64,000 nucleotides of DNA from Mycobacterium sp. MFM001. Its GTDB lineage: Bacteria; Actinomycetota; Actinomycetes; Mycobacteriales; Mycobacteriaceae. The notes beneath the pieces were generated by a model. It was not told the origin of the DNA. It was given only the letters and a program-made list of their open reading frames with translations, and did no database searches. Each line of letters begins with the position of its first letter. Positions within the stretch are counted from its first letter, which is position 1. Positions 52,929 to 61,633 of this stretch are shown one piece after another. The translations under genes were made by a program, and so were the position numbers. The DNA is taken from contig NZ_BFAB01000003.1 of assembly GCF_003402475.1 (NCBI RefSeq), forward strand, positions 62,001 to 126,000. The letters are read 5' to 3'.

Positions 52929-53900
52929 ATGAAATATCTGGACGTCGAGGGAATCGGCAAAGTCAGCCGGATCGGACTGGGCACCTGGCAGTTCGGCTCG
53001 CGGGAATGGGGGTACGGGGACCAATACGCCTCGGGTGCTGCGCGCGAGATCGTGCAGCGTGCTCTTGCGTTGGGAGTCACGCTCTTTGACACCGCTGAGG
53101 TGTACGGATTCGGCAAGAGCGAACGGATTCTCGGCGAAGCGCTCGGCGACCAACGCACCGACGTGGCGGTGGCCAGCAAGATCATGCCGGTCGCGCCGTT
53201 CCCCGCGGTGGTCAAGCAGCGCGAGCGCGCCAGTGCGCGACGGCTGCAGCTGGACCGTATCCCGCTCTACCAGGTTCACCAACCGAACCCGGTGGTCCCC
53301 GATTCGGTGATCATGCCCGGGATGCGCGATCTGCTCGACAGCGGCGCCATCGGCGCGGCCGGCGTGTCGAACTATTCGCTGGCGCGATGGCAGAAGGCCG
53401 ATGCCGCGCTCGGCCGGCCGGTGATCAGCAACCAGGTGCATTTCTCGCTCGCATACCCCCGGGCGCTGGACAACCTGGTGCCGTTCGCCGAGCGAGAGAA
53501 CCGCGTCGTGATCGCCTACAGCCCACTGGCGCAAGGACTTCTGGGCGGCAAGTACGGCGTCGACAACCGGCCCGGCGGTGTCCGGGCGATCAACCCGTTC
53601 TTCGGCACCGAAAATCTGCGCCGCGTCGAGCCGCTGCTGCAGACGCTGCGCGCCGTCGCCGCCGACGTCGACGCCAAGCCGGCGCAGGTGGCGCTGGCCT
53701 GGCTGGTCAGCCTGCCGGGCGTGGTTGCCATTCCCGGCGCATCCAGCGTCGAGCAACTCGAGTTCAACGTCGCGGCCGCCGACATCGAGCTGCCCGCGGA
53801 TTCCCGCAATGCGCTGACCGACGCCGCCCGCGCGTTCCGACCGGTCTCGATGGGCCGCTTCGTCACCGACACGGTCCGCGAGAAGCTTCTGCGTCGCTGA
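52929..53900 (+). CDS. Aldo/keto reductase
   Basis: 323 residues from the ATG at 52929; an ATG at 52905 or a GTG at 52920 in the same frame would add up to eight residues. The (beta/alpha)8 reductase family is clear: GLGTWQFGSREWGYG, then the catalytic LFDTAEVYGFGKSERILG (Asp and Tyr), a Lys in VASKIMP, and the His in YQVHQPNP. The C-terminal end, IPGASSVEQLEFNV, binds NADPH. Substrate not predictable. It is followed two bases later by the DUF2237 gene, so both are probably cotranscribed. Confidence 0.88.
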   Translation: MKYLDVEGIGKVSRIGLGTWQFGSREWGYGDQYASGAAREIVQRALALGVTLFDTAEVYGFGKSERILGEALGDQRTDVAVASKIMPVAPFPAVVKQRERASARRLQLDRIPLYQVHQPNPVVPDSVIMPGMRDLLDSGAIGAAGVSNYSLARWQKADAALGRPVISNQVHFSLAYPRALDNLVPFAERENRVVIAYSPLAQGLLGGKYGVDNRPGGVRAINPFFGTENLRRVEPLLQTLRAVAADVDAKPAQVALAWLVSLPGVVAIPGASSVEQLEFNVAAADIELPADSRNALTDAARAFRPVSMGRFVTDTVREKLLRR

Positions 53901-53902
53901 CG

Positions 53903-54289
53903 ATGCTTGACCGCAATGTGCTGGGCGGCCCGCTGGAACAGTGCGGCACCGAACCGCTCACCGGCTTCTACCGCGACGGCTGCTGCGCCACCGGGCCCGA
54001 GGACATCGGCCTGCACACCATCTGCGCCGTGGTGACCGCCGAATTCCTGGAGCACCAGCGCTCGATCGGCAACGACCTGGTGACGCCGCGGCCCGAGTAC
54101 CGCTTTCCCGGCCTCACGCCAGGCGACCGGTGGTGCGTCACCGCGCTGAACTGGCTTCGCGCCCACCACGACGGCTACGCAGCCCCGGTGGTGCTGGCGT
54201 CCACCCACGAGCGCACGCTGGAGGCGGTGTCGCTGGAGGTGCTGCGGGAGTACGCCGTCGACGTGCCCGACGACCTGGGCGAGTTGTAG
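53903..54289 (+). CDS. DUF2237 family protein
   Basis: 128 residues from the ATG at 53903, two bases after the aldo/keto reductase stop. Matches the DUF2237 family: it begins NVLGGPLEQCG, contains GFYRDGCCATGPEDIGLHT, a C-terminal WCVTALNWLRAHHDG and a conserved VLASTHERTLE. Several conserved cysteines (four in the first half) suggest metal binding or redox activity, but no function is known. No signal peptide. Confidence 0.88.
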   Translation: MLDRNVLGGPLEQCGTEPLTGFYRDGCCATGPEDIGLHTICAVVTAEFLEHQRSIGNDLVTPRPEYRFPGLTPGDRWCVTALNWLRAHHDGYAAPVVLASTHERTLEAVSLEVLREYAVDVPDDLGEL

Positions 54290-54381
54290 GGACGTCGCAC
54301 CCGGCGCGAGCCGGGACCGGTAAACTCGCCGTCAATTACGCAAGGAATGACCTCGGCACCTACGCCGAGTTATGGAGGATC

Positions 54382-54639
54382 ATGAAGCATCTTGTATCGA
54401 ACGCGTTGCGCGCGGCGGTGTTCGCAGTCCCGGTGGCGGTGATGATTTCGGGTGCACCACTTGCCAGCGCAGTCACGGACATTGAGGACAACTGTCGGGG
54501 TGCCGGCGGTGACTACACGTCGCAAGAGGTACAACCGCATTTTGGCGCCGCCCCGGTTCGCATCGAGACGTGTTGCACCGCAGGGCAATGCGTTACGTAC
54601 CGAGATGGCGTAAAGGGACCCACTTACGGAGGGGGTTAG
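54382..54639 (+). CDS. Small secreted cysteine-containing protein
   Basis: 85 residues from an ATG with GGAGG upstream. A signal peptide ends near ASA (about residue 30). The mature ~55 residues have four cysteines (NCRGAGG, ETCCTAGQC), enough for two disulfides, and end KGPTYGGG. No known family is recognised; similar short secreted Cys-rich proteins are common in mycobacteria and usually uncharacterised. It precedes the DUF2505 gene by 23 bases. Confidence 0.75.
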   Translation: MKHLVSNALRAAVFAVPVAVMISGAPLASAVTDIEDNCRGAGGDYTSQEVQPHFGAAPVRIETCCTAGQCVTYRDGVKGPTYGGG

Positions 54640-54662
54640 TCCGCGGGACGCTCCTTACCGCT

Positions 54663-55172
54663 ATGCCGCGTTCATTCGACATCTCCGCCGAATCGCCCGC
54701 CAGCGTTGAAGAGATCCATGCGGCGTTCGCCCGTGAAGACTATTGGCGGGCGCGCATGGCGGCCGCCGATGCCACCACGACGCTGGACGCGCTGGTAGTC
54801 GATGCCGACGGCACGGTGACAGTGCGGGTCACCCAGCACGTGGCCCGCCAGCTGTTGCCCGGACCAGTTGCCAAATTCGTTCCGGGCGACCTGAAAATCC
54901 GGCATAACGAGACATGGGCGCCTGTCGGCGACGGCCAGGTACGCGGGCAGGTCATTGTCTCGATTCCCCGGGGGTTGGGGTCAGGCCACGCGGAAGCCTG
55001 GCTGACCCCCAGCGGCGACGGCTCCCAGTTGCGCTTCGCCGTGAAAGTGGAACTCAAAATCCCATTGGTCGGCGGCAAATTCGAGAAGTTGATCGGCGAG
55101 AGTCTGGCCGTGAGCATTCCCGCGGTGGAGCGCTTCACCACTACGTGGATCGCCGAGCATGGCGGCAACTGA
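54663..55172 (+). CDS. DUF2505 family protein (SRPBCC-like)
   Basis: 169 residues. The DUF2505 family belongs to the START-like fold: MPRSFDISAESPASVEEIHAAF leads to DYWRARMAAADATTTL and a long C-terminal helix (FEKLIGESLAVSIPAVERF). It probably binds a hydrophobic ligand. The stop lies 14 bases inside the next gene, which encodes an S51 peptidase, so the two are translationally linked. Confidence 0.85.
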   Translation: MPRSFDISAESPASVEEIHAAFAREDYWRARMAAADATTTLDALVVDADGTVTVRVTQHVARQLLPGPVAKFVPGDLKIRHNETWAPVGDGQVRGQVIVSIPRGLGSGHAEAWLTPSGDGSQLRFAVKVELKIPLVGGKFEKLIGESLAVSIPAVERFTTTWIAEHGGN

Positions 55173-55848
55173 GACAGTGCAACCGCTTTATTTGCTGGCG
55201 GACAGCCAGCTGCTCTTCTGGAAGCGGCACGGCCGACTGCTGCTGGATGCAGCGCTCGATGGATTTGCTTGGGACACACCGTTTAGCGCGGCCTACATCG
55301 GTGCCTCCAACGGGGATCGTCCGGAGTTCTACGAGATCTTCGAAGCGGCGGTCGACGCGATCGGCATCACCGACCGTCGCATGATCGATTCGTCGTTCGC
55401 GCCCGACGACCGCGAATTCCTGGAGCGCGCCGAGTTGATCGTCCTCGCCGGCGGCGATGTGCGTCGGGGCTGGAACACATTCGAGAAAACCGGCATGAAG
55501 GATGTGATCCTGGACCGCTACGCGCAAGGTGCGGTCCTGGTGGGCATTTCGGCCGGCGCGGTCCAACTCGGACGGTATGCAATTGTCGAGGAATCCGAGT
55601 TGCTCGATGTGTTCAGGCTTGCCCCGGTGGTCATAGACACGCACGACGAGCGATCCGAATGGGCGCGGTTGTCACGCACGATCCAGTCGCTCGAGGGAGG
55701 GGCCACCGGGGTCGGACTGCCCGCCGGCGGTGGCGTCGTCGTGCACCCGGATATCACCATCGAGCCGCTCCGGCGTCCCGCGCACGAATTCCGTTTCGAC
55801 GGCACCGGCGTCACGCACTCGCTGTTGTACGCCGAAGAAGACACCTGA
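55159..55848 (+). CDS. Peptidase S51 (cyanophycinase/dipeptidase E-like)
   Basis: 229 residues from an ATG 14 bases before the DUF2505 stop. The nucleophile elbow GISAGAVQLG carries Ser131, and LAGGDVRRG near 97-105 forms the oxyanion site, as in cyanophycinase and aspartyl dipeptidase (PepE). The fold is class-I-glutamine-amidotransferase-like. No signal peptide, so it is cytoplasmic. Together with the ATP-grasp gene downstream it forms a ligase/peptidase pair for a non-ribosomal dipeptide or isopeptide. The family usually cuts bonds next to Asp. Confidence 0.82.
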   Translation: MAATETVQPLYLLADSQLLFWKRHGRLLLDAALDGFAWDTPFSAAYIGASNGDRPEFYEIFEAAVDAIGITDRRMIDSSFAPDDREFLERAELIVLAGGDVRRGWNTFEKTGMKDVILDRYAQGAVLVGISAGAVQLGRYAIVEESELLDVFRLAPVVIDTHDERSEWARLSRTIQSLEGGATGVGLPAGGGVVVHPDITIEPLRRPAHEFRFDGTGVTHSLLYAEEDT

Positions 55849-55874
55849 CTGGCTCGGCGGTGCACACTTGTCGC

Positions 55875-57356
55875 ATGGAGAAACGCACCGGTGGACCTGA
55901 GCCCGAGCCGCGCCGCACGCTGAACGGCATCTCGGATGTCCGTGCGTTCTTTCACACCAACGCCGTACCGCTGTATTTCATCTCGCCGACCCCGTTCAAC
56001 CTGCTCGGCATCGATCGCTGGATACGAAACTTCTTCTACCTCACGTACTTTGACTCGTTCGAGGGTGAACATCCGCGGGTGTTCGTACCGCGGCGGCGCA
56101 ACCGCATGGATTTCGACTCCATGGAGGATGTGTGCAATTACCTGCTGCGCGATCCCGAGACGCTCGATTTCATCGCGCATCGGGGGCCCGGTGGCAAGGC
56201 CTGCTTCGTGATGCTCGACGAGGGAACGCACGCTCTGGCACGCGAGGTCGGACTCGAGGTCATGCAGCCGTCGGCGGAGCTGCGCCACCGCCTGGGCTCC
56301 AAGATCGTTATGACGCGGCTGGCCGAGAAGGCCGGGGTGGCCAGCGTGCCGCACGTGATCGGGCGGGCCGGCTCCTACGACGAGCTGTCAGCGCTCGCGC
56401 ACGATGCCGGCCTGGGCGACAACCTCGTTGTGCAGGCCGCGTACGGCGACGCCGGCACCACGACGTTCTTTGTGCGCGGTCAGCGTGACTGGGACCGACA
56501 CGCCGATGTCCTGGTCGGCCAGGAACTCAAGGTGATGAAGCGGATCCGCAATGTCGAGGTGTGCCTCGAGGGCGTCGTGACCCGGCACGGCACCATGGTC
56601 GGTCCCGCGATGACGAGTCTCGTCGGCTACCCGGAGCTGACTCCGTACAAGGGCGGCTGGTGCGGCAATGACGTGTGGCGCGGTGCGCTGACACCCGAAC
56701 AGACGCACACCGCACGGGAAATGGTGCGAAAGCTGGGCAACCGCCTGCGGCGCGAGGGCTACCGCGGCTACTTCGAGGTGGACCTCCTGCACGACCTGGA
56801 CTCCGACGAGCTGTACCTCGGCGAGGTGAACCCGCGGCTGAGCGGCGTCAGCCCGATGACGAATTTGACCACCGAGGCCTACGCAGACATGCCGCTCTTC
56901 CTGTTCCACCTGCTCGAGTACATGGATGTCGAGTACGAGCTCGACATCGACGAGATCAACGCGCGCTGGGAGCGGGGCTACGGCGGTGACGACGTCTGGA
57001 GTCAGCTGATGATTTGGGAGACCTCGCCGCATGTCGAGCTGATGACTGCGACGCCGCGCACCGGTGTGTGGCGGCTGCACGACGACGGGCGCGTCTCGTT
57101 TGCGCGCTCCGCCAACGACTGGGCCACGCTGAGCGACGAGTCGGAGGCGTTCTACATGCGGATCGCGGCCCCCGGCGACGTGCGCTGCAAGGGCGCCGAA
57201 CTCGGCGTACTCGTCACCCGCGGGCACATGCAGACCAAGGACTACAAGCTCACCGAACGCTGCCGGCGCTGGGTCGAGGGCATCAAGGGGCAGTTCGCCT
57301 CGACACGGCTGACGCCGGGTGAGCCGATCGTGCCGCGGCTCGTCGCGCGGGCGTGA
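55875..57356 (+). CDS. ATP-grasp ligase paired with S51 peptidase
   Basis: 493 residues from the ATG at 55875. ATP-grasp features: LGSKIVMTRLAEKAGV starts the central domain near residue 140, VVQAAYGDAGTTTFFV forms the glycine-rich loop, and LYLGEVNPRLSG (about 315-325) carries the Glu and Asn that bind Mg-ATP. The first ~130 residues and the last ~120 are unlike the common carboxylase members. It would join a carboxylate to an amine with ATP. The substrate is unknown; the adjacent S51 peptidase suggests a product that is later hydrolysed. Confidence 0.82.
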   Translation: MEKRTGGPEPEPRRTLNGISDVRAFFHTNAVPLYFISPTPFNLLGIDRWIRNFFYLTYFDSFEGEHPRVFVPRRRNRMDFDSMEDVCNYLLRDPETLDFIAHRGPGGKACFVMLDEGTHALAREVGLEVMQPSAELRHRLGSKIVMTRLAEKAGVASVPHVIGRAGSYDELSALAHDAGLGDNLVVQAAYGDAGTTTFFVRGQRDWDRHADVLVGQELKVMKRIRNVEVCLEGVVTRHGTMVGPAMTSLVGYPELTPYKGGWCGNDVWRGALTPEQTHTAREMVRKLGNRLRREGYRGYFEVDLLHDLDSDELYLGEVNPRLSGVSPMTNLTTEAYADMPLFLFHLLEYMDVEYELDIDEINARWERGYGGDDVWSQLMIWETSPHVELMTATPRTGVWRLHDDGRVSFARSANDWATLSDESEAFYMRIAAPGDVRCKGAELGVLVTRGHMQTKDYKLTERCRRWVEGIKGQFASTRLTPGEPIVPRLVARA

Positions 57357-57403
57357 TTGTTGCGCCCCTAGTCGCGGGGGCCTGGTGTTGCTGGCCAGCT
57401 GGC

Positions 57404-58345
57404 TCAGCCAGGCACAATAATGAGCTTGCCCCGCTTGGCGAATCCGTTTTGTTCGAGTTGCGTGAGGGCTGAGATTGCTTGCGATAGTGGCACCGTTTTG
57501 GCGATGGGTAGCCGCAGCACCCCTTCGCCCGCGGCCCTCGCGACCGCCTCGATATCGGTTGTGACCGCCTTGGCGATCACGACGTGGAATGGGCCAGGCA
57601 GGACGCTCCTGATCATGTTCGCTGGACTCGGCTTGACGCTGACGATACGACCGTTGGGCGTCAACATCTTTCGGGCATTTTTGACCGGTAACGTGCCGGC
57701 GGTGTCCAGGACGACATCGAATCGGCGTGTGAGGGCGGTGGGATCGAAGTCGAAGTCGACGATCGGATCGATACCGAGCTCGCGCGCCTCGTCCGCCGAG
57801 CCGGCCCGGCAGCTTCCCGCCACGGCCGCCCCGTGTGCCAACGCGAGTTGTACCGCCGAGCGACCCACTCCCCCAAGGCATCCGTGCACGAACACCGACT
57901 CGCCACGCTGCAGCTTGCCCTTATTGAACAGGGCTTGGTACGCGGTCAGACCGGCAGTGGGAACGGCGGCCGCCGCCTCGAACGTCAAGGCCGCGGGCTT
58001 CGTGACGACACCCTTCTCTTCGGCGACGACGACGTCGGCGAACGCGCCTGACCACTTGATCGGCGGTCCCCCGAGCACTTCGTCACCCACACGCACCCGG
58101 GTCACGTCGTCGCCGACAGCCTCGACGATGCCGGCGAAGTCGTAGCCCATCCCACGTGGGAAGGTTCGGCCGGTCACCATCTTCATCGCGCCGTTTCGGA
58201 TCACGAAGTCCATCGGGTTAGCAGCGGCCGCGCGCACCCGGACGAGAACATCGTGGGCGCGGAGTTTCCTGGGCTCGAAGTCTTCGAGCCGCATGACGTC
58301 CGGTCCACCGTAGCGGTGGTACTGAATTCGCTTCATTGTGGGCAT
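57404..58345 (-). CDS. Zinc-free MDR oxidoreductase (quinone-reductase-like)
   Basis: 313 residues from the ATG at 58345 (an ATG at 58336 is nearly as good). Medium-chain dehydrogenase fold with no catalytic zinc cysteines: GMGYDFAGIVEAVGDDV near residue 70, AGLTAYQALF, and the coenzyme motif VHGCLGGVGRSAVQLA near 150. These features point to a quinone-oxidoreductase or enoyl-reductase type using NADPH. It is followed upstream, in the same direction, by the alpha/beta hydrolase and the SDR genes, which may form one transcript. Confidence 0.85.
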   Translation of the reverse strand: MPTMKRIQYHRYGGPDVMRLEDFEPRKLRAHDVLVRVRAAAANPMDFVIRNGAMKMVTGRTFPRGMGYDFAGIVEAVGDDVTRVRVGDEVLGGPPIKWSGAFADVVVAEEKGVVTKPAALTFEAAAAVPTAGLTAYQALFNKGKLQRGESVFVHGCLGGVGRSAVQLALAHGAAVAGSCRAGSADEARELGIDPIVDFDFDPTALTRRFDVVLDTAGTLPVKNARKMLTPNGRIVSVKPSPANMIRSVLPGPFHVVIAKAVTTDIEAVARAAGEGVLRLPIAKTVPLSQAISALTQLEQNGFAKRGKLIIVPG

Positions 58346-58374
58346 GTGAGTTCTCCGATTAGTGGTGTCGTGTG

Positions 58375-59307
58375 TCAACGGGATAGGGGCATTGCCAGAA
58401 CAGATTCGAGGAATGCCAACGTTGTGTGATGCAGCGGAGCCGCGTTGAAGTGAGCAGACCCGTGGTCGCCGTCGACGATCTCCACCAGGTCCGCCCGGAC
58501 CCCCACGGCTGCGAGTGCGCGATGCAGGCGTCGGCTCTGCTCGATGCCGACGCGACGATCCCTGTCCCCGTGGGCAATCAGGAAGGGTGGCGCGCCGGGA
58601 TGTGCCAGGCGGCACAGGTTTCCCCGCTCCACCACCTGCGGTTGGCTGGATGGCACGAATCCGAAGAAGCGCGCCAGTGTGCTGTCGGGACCTTGCATTC
58701 GTTCGATGGCGTCGGGGTGTGCGTCCTCATCGTGTTTGAGGAAATCGGTGGGTCCGTAGTGCTCCACGACAGCGGTCAGACCGCAGGACACCTCCGAGGA
58801 GGGTTCGGTGCTGCTCACCAGGTCGCTGTCGTCTCCGGCGAGCGCAACGGCACTGATGAGGTAGGCGCCTGCGCTGGAACCGAAGCCCACGATGCGCTCA
58901 GAATCCAAGCCGTAGCGATCGGCGTTGGTCCGCACCCAGCGCACGGCCGTAGCGACATCTTGGATGGCGGCAGGAAAGACGGCCTCGCCACTGAGCCGGT
59001 ACTGGACCGACACCACCGCCAGCCCGGCCTCGAGCAGAAATCGCCATGGGCCCATTTGCTTGCTGCCGGTGAAAAAGCCCCCCGGATGTGCGTACACGAT
59101 CACGGGAACCGGTGCGGCCGCAGGCTGGTGCGGGATGTGCAGATCCATGGTGAGTTGCCGAAATCCGATGCGAGTGGCGTACGGGCGATCCAGGTAACTC
59201 GCTACCCCGGGGAAGACTTCGACCGGTGCCAGAGTGTCGAATTCGGGCCGGAGCACTGCCGAGAGCATCTCGGCAGGGATATCGACTGGCATGCCGGGAA
59301 TGTGCAA
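58375..59307 (-). CDS. Alpha/beta hydrolase, hormone-sensitive-lipase-like
   Basis: 310 residues. I chose the TTG at 59307 because AGGAG lies seven bases upstream; an ATG at 59364 would overlap the upstream gene and has no ribosome site, and an ATG at 59292 is internal. Signatures: the oxyanion HPGG of the HSL group (YAHPGGFFTG), the nucleophile elbow GFGSSAGAY, the Asp in HGDRDRRVG and the His in DGDHGSAHF. It hydrolyses a carboxyl ester; the substrate is not predictable. It lies between the MDR and SDR genes. Confidence 0.85.
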   Translation of the reverse strand: MHIPGMPVDIPAEMLSAVLRPEFDTLAPVEVFPGVASYLDRPYATRIGFRQLTMDLHIPHQPAAAPVPVIVYAHPGGFFTGSKQMGPWRFLLEAGLAVVSVQYRLSGEAVFPAAIQDVATAVRWVRTNADRYGLDSERIVGFGSSAGAYLISAVALAGDDSDLVSSTEPSSEVSCGLTAVVEHYGPTDFLKHDEDAHPDAIERMQGPDSTLARFFGFVPSSQPQVVERGNLCRLAHPGAPPFLIAHGDRDRRVGIEQSRRLHRALAAVGVRADLVEIVDGDHGSAHFNAAPLHHTTLAFLESVLAMPLSR

Positions 59308-59353
59308 GGGATGACTCCTCTCGAAATACGCTGCAGTAGAGGCTATTTGCGCC

Positions 59354-60172
59354 TCATGACCCATGCGGCGCGGGCTCGATGAGAGCGCGGCCGAGCAGCC
59401 AGCCGAACATCTTGGCCGACAGGGATCGCGGAATCAGGTGTTTAACCAGAAGATCCCCAGCGCTGTTGGTGAGGCCTGGGATGACGCGCGCCCGTGCGCC
59501 CAGGCTGTTCAACGCCGCCTCGGCAACCTGCGACGCCGCCATTCTTGGGCCGCTGATCTTCTGAGGGTCAAGGCCAAAGGATTTTTCGGTGATTTCGGTC
59601 TTCGTCATCCCAGGCGAGAGGACCAGGACGTCGACGCCGTCTTTTTTCAGTTCGTAGTGCAACGCCTGGCCCAGTGAGGAGACGTACGCCTTGGCCGCGG
59701 CGTAGTTGGCCACGTAGGGCACGGCGCTGGCGTCGAGGCTGGACGCCACCAATACGATGGCTCCGCGACCCCGCCGGACGAACGCATTGCCGAAAACGTA
59801 CGCCATCTGCAGTGGCACCACCGCATCAAGGGTGAGGACTTCGAGTTCGTAGGCAAGCGAACTGTTGACCAGTGGTCCTGCAGAAGAGATGCCGGCATTG
59901 GCCACGACTAACCCGACGTCGAGATCATTGACCCGACGGGCCAATTCGTCCACTGCACCCTCGGCAAGTAAATCCAGGGCGAGCACGACACTCTCGGTGC
60001 CGTGTGCACGGGAGAGCTCGGTGGCCAAGGCGTCCAGACGGTCTTTGCGGCGCGCCACCAAGATGACGTTGACGCCCGCCGCACTGAGGTGGCGTGCGAA
60101 TTGCTCTCCGATGCCTGAGGACGCCCCGGTCACGAGTGCGTACTGTCCGTAGGCTGCGCGAAGATCCTTCAT
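59354..60172 (-). CDS. Short-chain dehydrogenase/reductase
   Basis: 272 residues. Classical coenzyme motif LVTGASSGIGEQFARH (residues 13-28), NADPH-favouring ARRKDRL, VVANAGISS, and the catalytic ASSLDASAVPYVANYAAAK with Ser, Tyr and Lys. The C-terminal extension (about 40 residues) is of the mycobacterial lipid-SDR type. It is divergent from the TetR gene across a 122-base gap holding a strong operator. Confidence 0.88.
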   Translation of the reverse strand: MKDLRAAYGQYALVTGASSGIGEQFARHLSAAGVNVILVARRKDRLDALATELSRAHGTESVVLALDLLAEGAVDELARRVNDLDVGLVVANAGISSAGPLVNSSLAYELEVLTLDAVVPLQMAYVFGNAFVRRGRGAIVLVASSLDASAVPYVANYAAAKAYVSSLGQALHYELKKDGVDVLVLSPGMTKTEITEKSFGLDPQKISGPRMAASQVAEAALNSLGARARVIPGLTNSAGDLLVKHLIPRSLSAKMFGWLLGRALIEPAPHGS

Positions 60173-60220
60173 TCCGATTCCTGTCTGCGCCGAGGGTCCT
60201 ATTCCGGCGCCGAGAGCACG

Positions 60221-60262
60221 ACACCAAGTGTCATCACACTACACCAATACGGCACTTGGTGT
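60221..60262. promoter_or_regulatory. Paired operator with 10-base inverted arms
   Basis: Arms ACACCAAGTG (60221-60230) and CACTTGGTGT (60253-60262) are exact reverse complements 22 bases apart. Each is followed by GTCATCAC on the same strand (direct repeat), so the element is two copies of a composite site. It lies between the divergent SDR and TetR genes, 33 bases before the TetR start. It is the strongest regulator-site candidate in the window. Confidence 0.7.
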
Positions 60263-60294
60263 CATCACTCGTCTTCGCGCTTTAGAATGCGGAT

Positions 60295-60876
60295 ATGGGT
60301 CGGTGGGAACCCAACGCGGCCGAGCGATTGGGAGCCGCGGCGGTGGAATTGTTCGCCGAGCGCGGATATGAGGACGTCACGGTCGTCGAGATCGCTGAGC
60401 GCGCGGGATTGACCAAACGGACGTTCTTTCGTCACTTCGCCGACAAACGCGAGATTCTATTCCGCGGCCAGGATGCCTACCGCGACATGTTCGCCGACGC
60501 CATCGCCGGTGCGCCCGACGAAGCCAGCCCCATGGAAGCGATCGGGGCCGCACTGACCGCGTTCGCCGCCGAATTCACAGACGACCGCCGCGAATTTGTG
60601 GCCAAACGTCAAGCCGTCATCGACGCCAATCCCGAACTCAAAGAGCGAGACCTGCTCAAATCCGCCGCCCTGACAACGGCGATAGCTGACGCGCTGGTCG
60701 CGCGCGGGGTAGAACCGCCTGTCGCGAACCTGGCCGCCAACTTCGGCGCACTCGCCCTCAACGATGCCTTCCAAAGTTGGCTGCAACCCGGAAATCGGAA
60801 ATCCATGACCACGCTTGTCCAGCAAGCGCTCCGAGACCTCGACACCGCAATAGCAGCGCTGCGCAGAGGCCCTTGA
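60295..60876 (+). CDS. TetR-family transcriptional regulator
   Basis: 193 residues. HTH region: AAVELFAERGYEDVT then VVEIAERAGLTKRTFFRHF, about residues 28-46. The C-terminal domain has an Arg-rich stretch (DDRREFVAKRQAV). It is divergent from the SDR gene and probably controls the SDR, hydrolase and MDR genes, acting at the site at 60221-60262. Confidence 0.92.
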   Translation: MGRWEPNAAERLGAAAVELFAERGYEDVTVVEIAERAGLTKRTFFRHFADKREILFRGQDAYRDMFADAIAGAPDEASPMEAIGAALTAFAAEFTDDRREFVAKRQAVIDANPELKERDLLKSAALTTAIADALVARGVEPPVANLAANFGALALNDAFQSWLQPGNRKSMTTLVQQALRDLDTAIAALRRGP

Positions 60877-60972
60877 CAGTACTAGCGCGAATCCAACGAG
60901 ATCACCGTGCCTCCGCTGAACTAGCCGAGATGGCCCCGATTGCCGCTGTTTAACCACTTACCGGCACTCCTG

Positions 60973-61620
60973 CTAGGGCGTGAGTTCTAGCGCGGCAGCG
61001 ACGATGGGCTTGGCCCAGTCCGGTGTGGCGGCCAAATCGGACGGCCCGGCAATCCGGCCGCGCTGCATGTGCAGGACCAAGAGCGGCTTCGGTGCCTGCC
61101 CGGCTGCGAGGTCGGCGGTCGCAGAGTTGTCATACACCCGTAGTTCGGTGAGCACAGGGAGCAATGTCACGAGATTGATCAGGCTGTGGCGATAGCGACG
61201 GCGGATGTCGGCTTCGGGAATGTCATGTCCGCCGGCGCGGACCCTTTGTCGCACCCGCTGGATGTGGGCGTCGGCGCTGCAGAGTCCTACGTAGAAGACG
61301 CGGACCTCGATGCCACGCTCGGCGGCCTGGGCCAGCAGTGCGCGAATCGTGTTGCCGCCGAGGGTGGTCTCAAAGGTGAAGTCGAGGTCTTGGTCAATCG
61401 CCCGCTCGAGCAGCTTTCGACCCTGTTGCCACGCCGCTGCGTTAGCCTCGGTCTGGCCCAATCCAGGGTTGACCGCCATGATCTCGCGGGCGGCCTCATC
61501 GGGGTTGTAGTACTCACCGCCCTTATCGCGGATGGTCGCGCCGACGATGCTGCTCTTGCCGGCGCCGTTGACACCCGCCAACACGTGGATCTGTGCGGGG
61601 ATCCTGGTTTTGCGAACCAT
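60973..61620 (-). CDS. Zeta-like P-loop toxin
   Basis: 215 residues. P-loop GVNGAGKSS at residues 16-24, then NPDEAAREIM, an FETTLGG motif and a basic VRQRVRAGGHDIPEADIRRRY stretch that fits the arginines of zeta toxins. Zeta toxins phosphorylate UDP-N-acetylglucosamine and block cell-wall synthesis. The length is close to that of bacterial zeta-like kinases. The upstream gene encodes a Phd/YefM-type protein instead of the usual epsilon antitoxin. The gap is 13 bases. A non-toxin kinase of the same fold is possible. Confidence 0.75.
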   Translation of the reverse strand: MVRKTRIPAQIHVLAGVNGAGKSSIVGATIRDKGGEYYNPDEAAREIMAVNPGLGQTEANAAAWQQGRKLLERAIDQDLDFTFETTLGGNTIRALLAQAAERGIEVRVFYVGLCSADAHIQRVRQRVRAGGHDIPEADIRRRYRHSLINLVTLLPVLTELRVYDNSATADLAAGQAPKPLLVLHMQRGRIAGPSDLAATPDWAKPIVAAALELTP

Positions 61621-61633
61621 GGGCCGCGACGGG

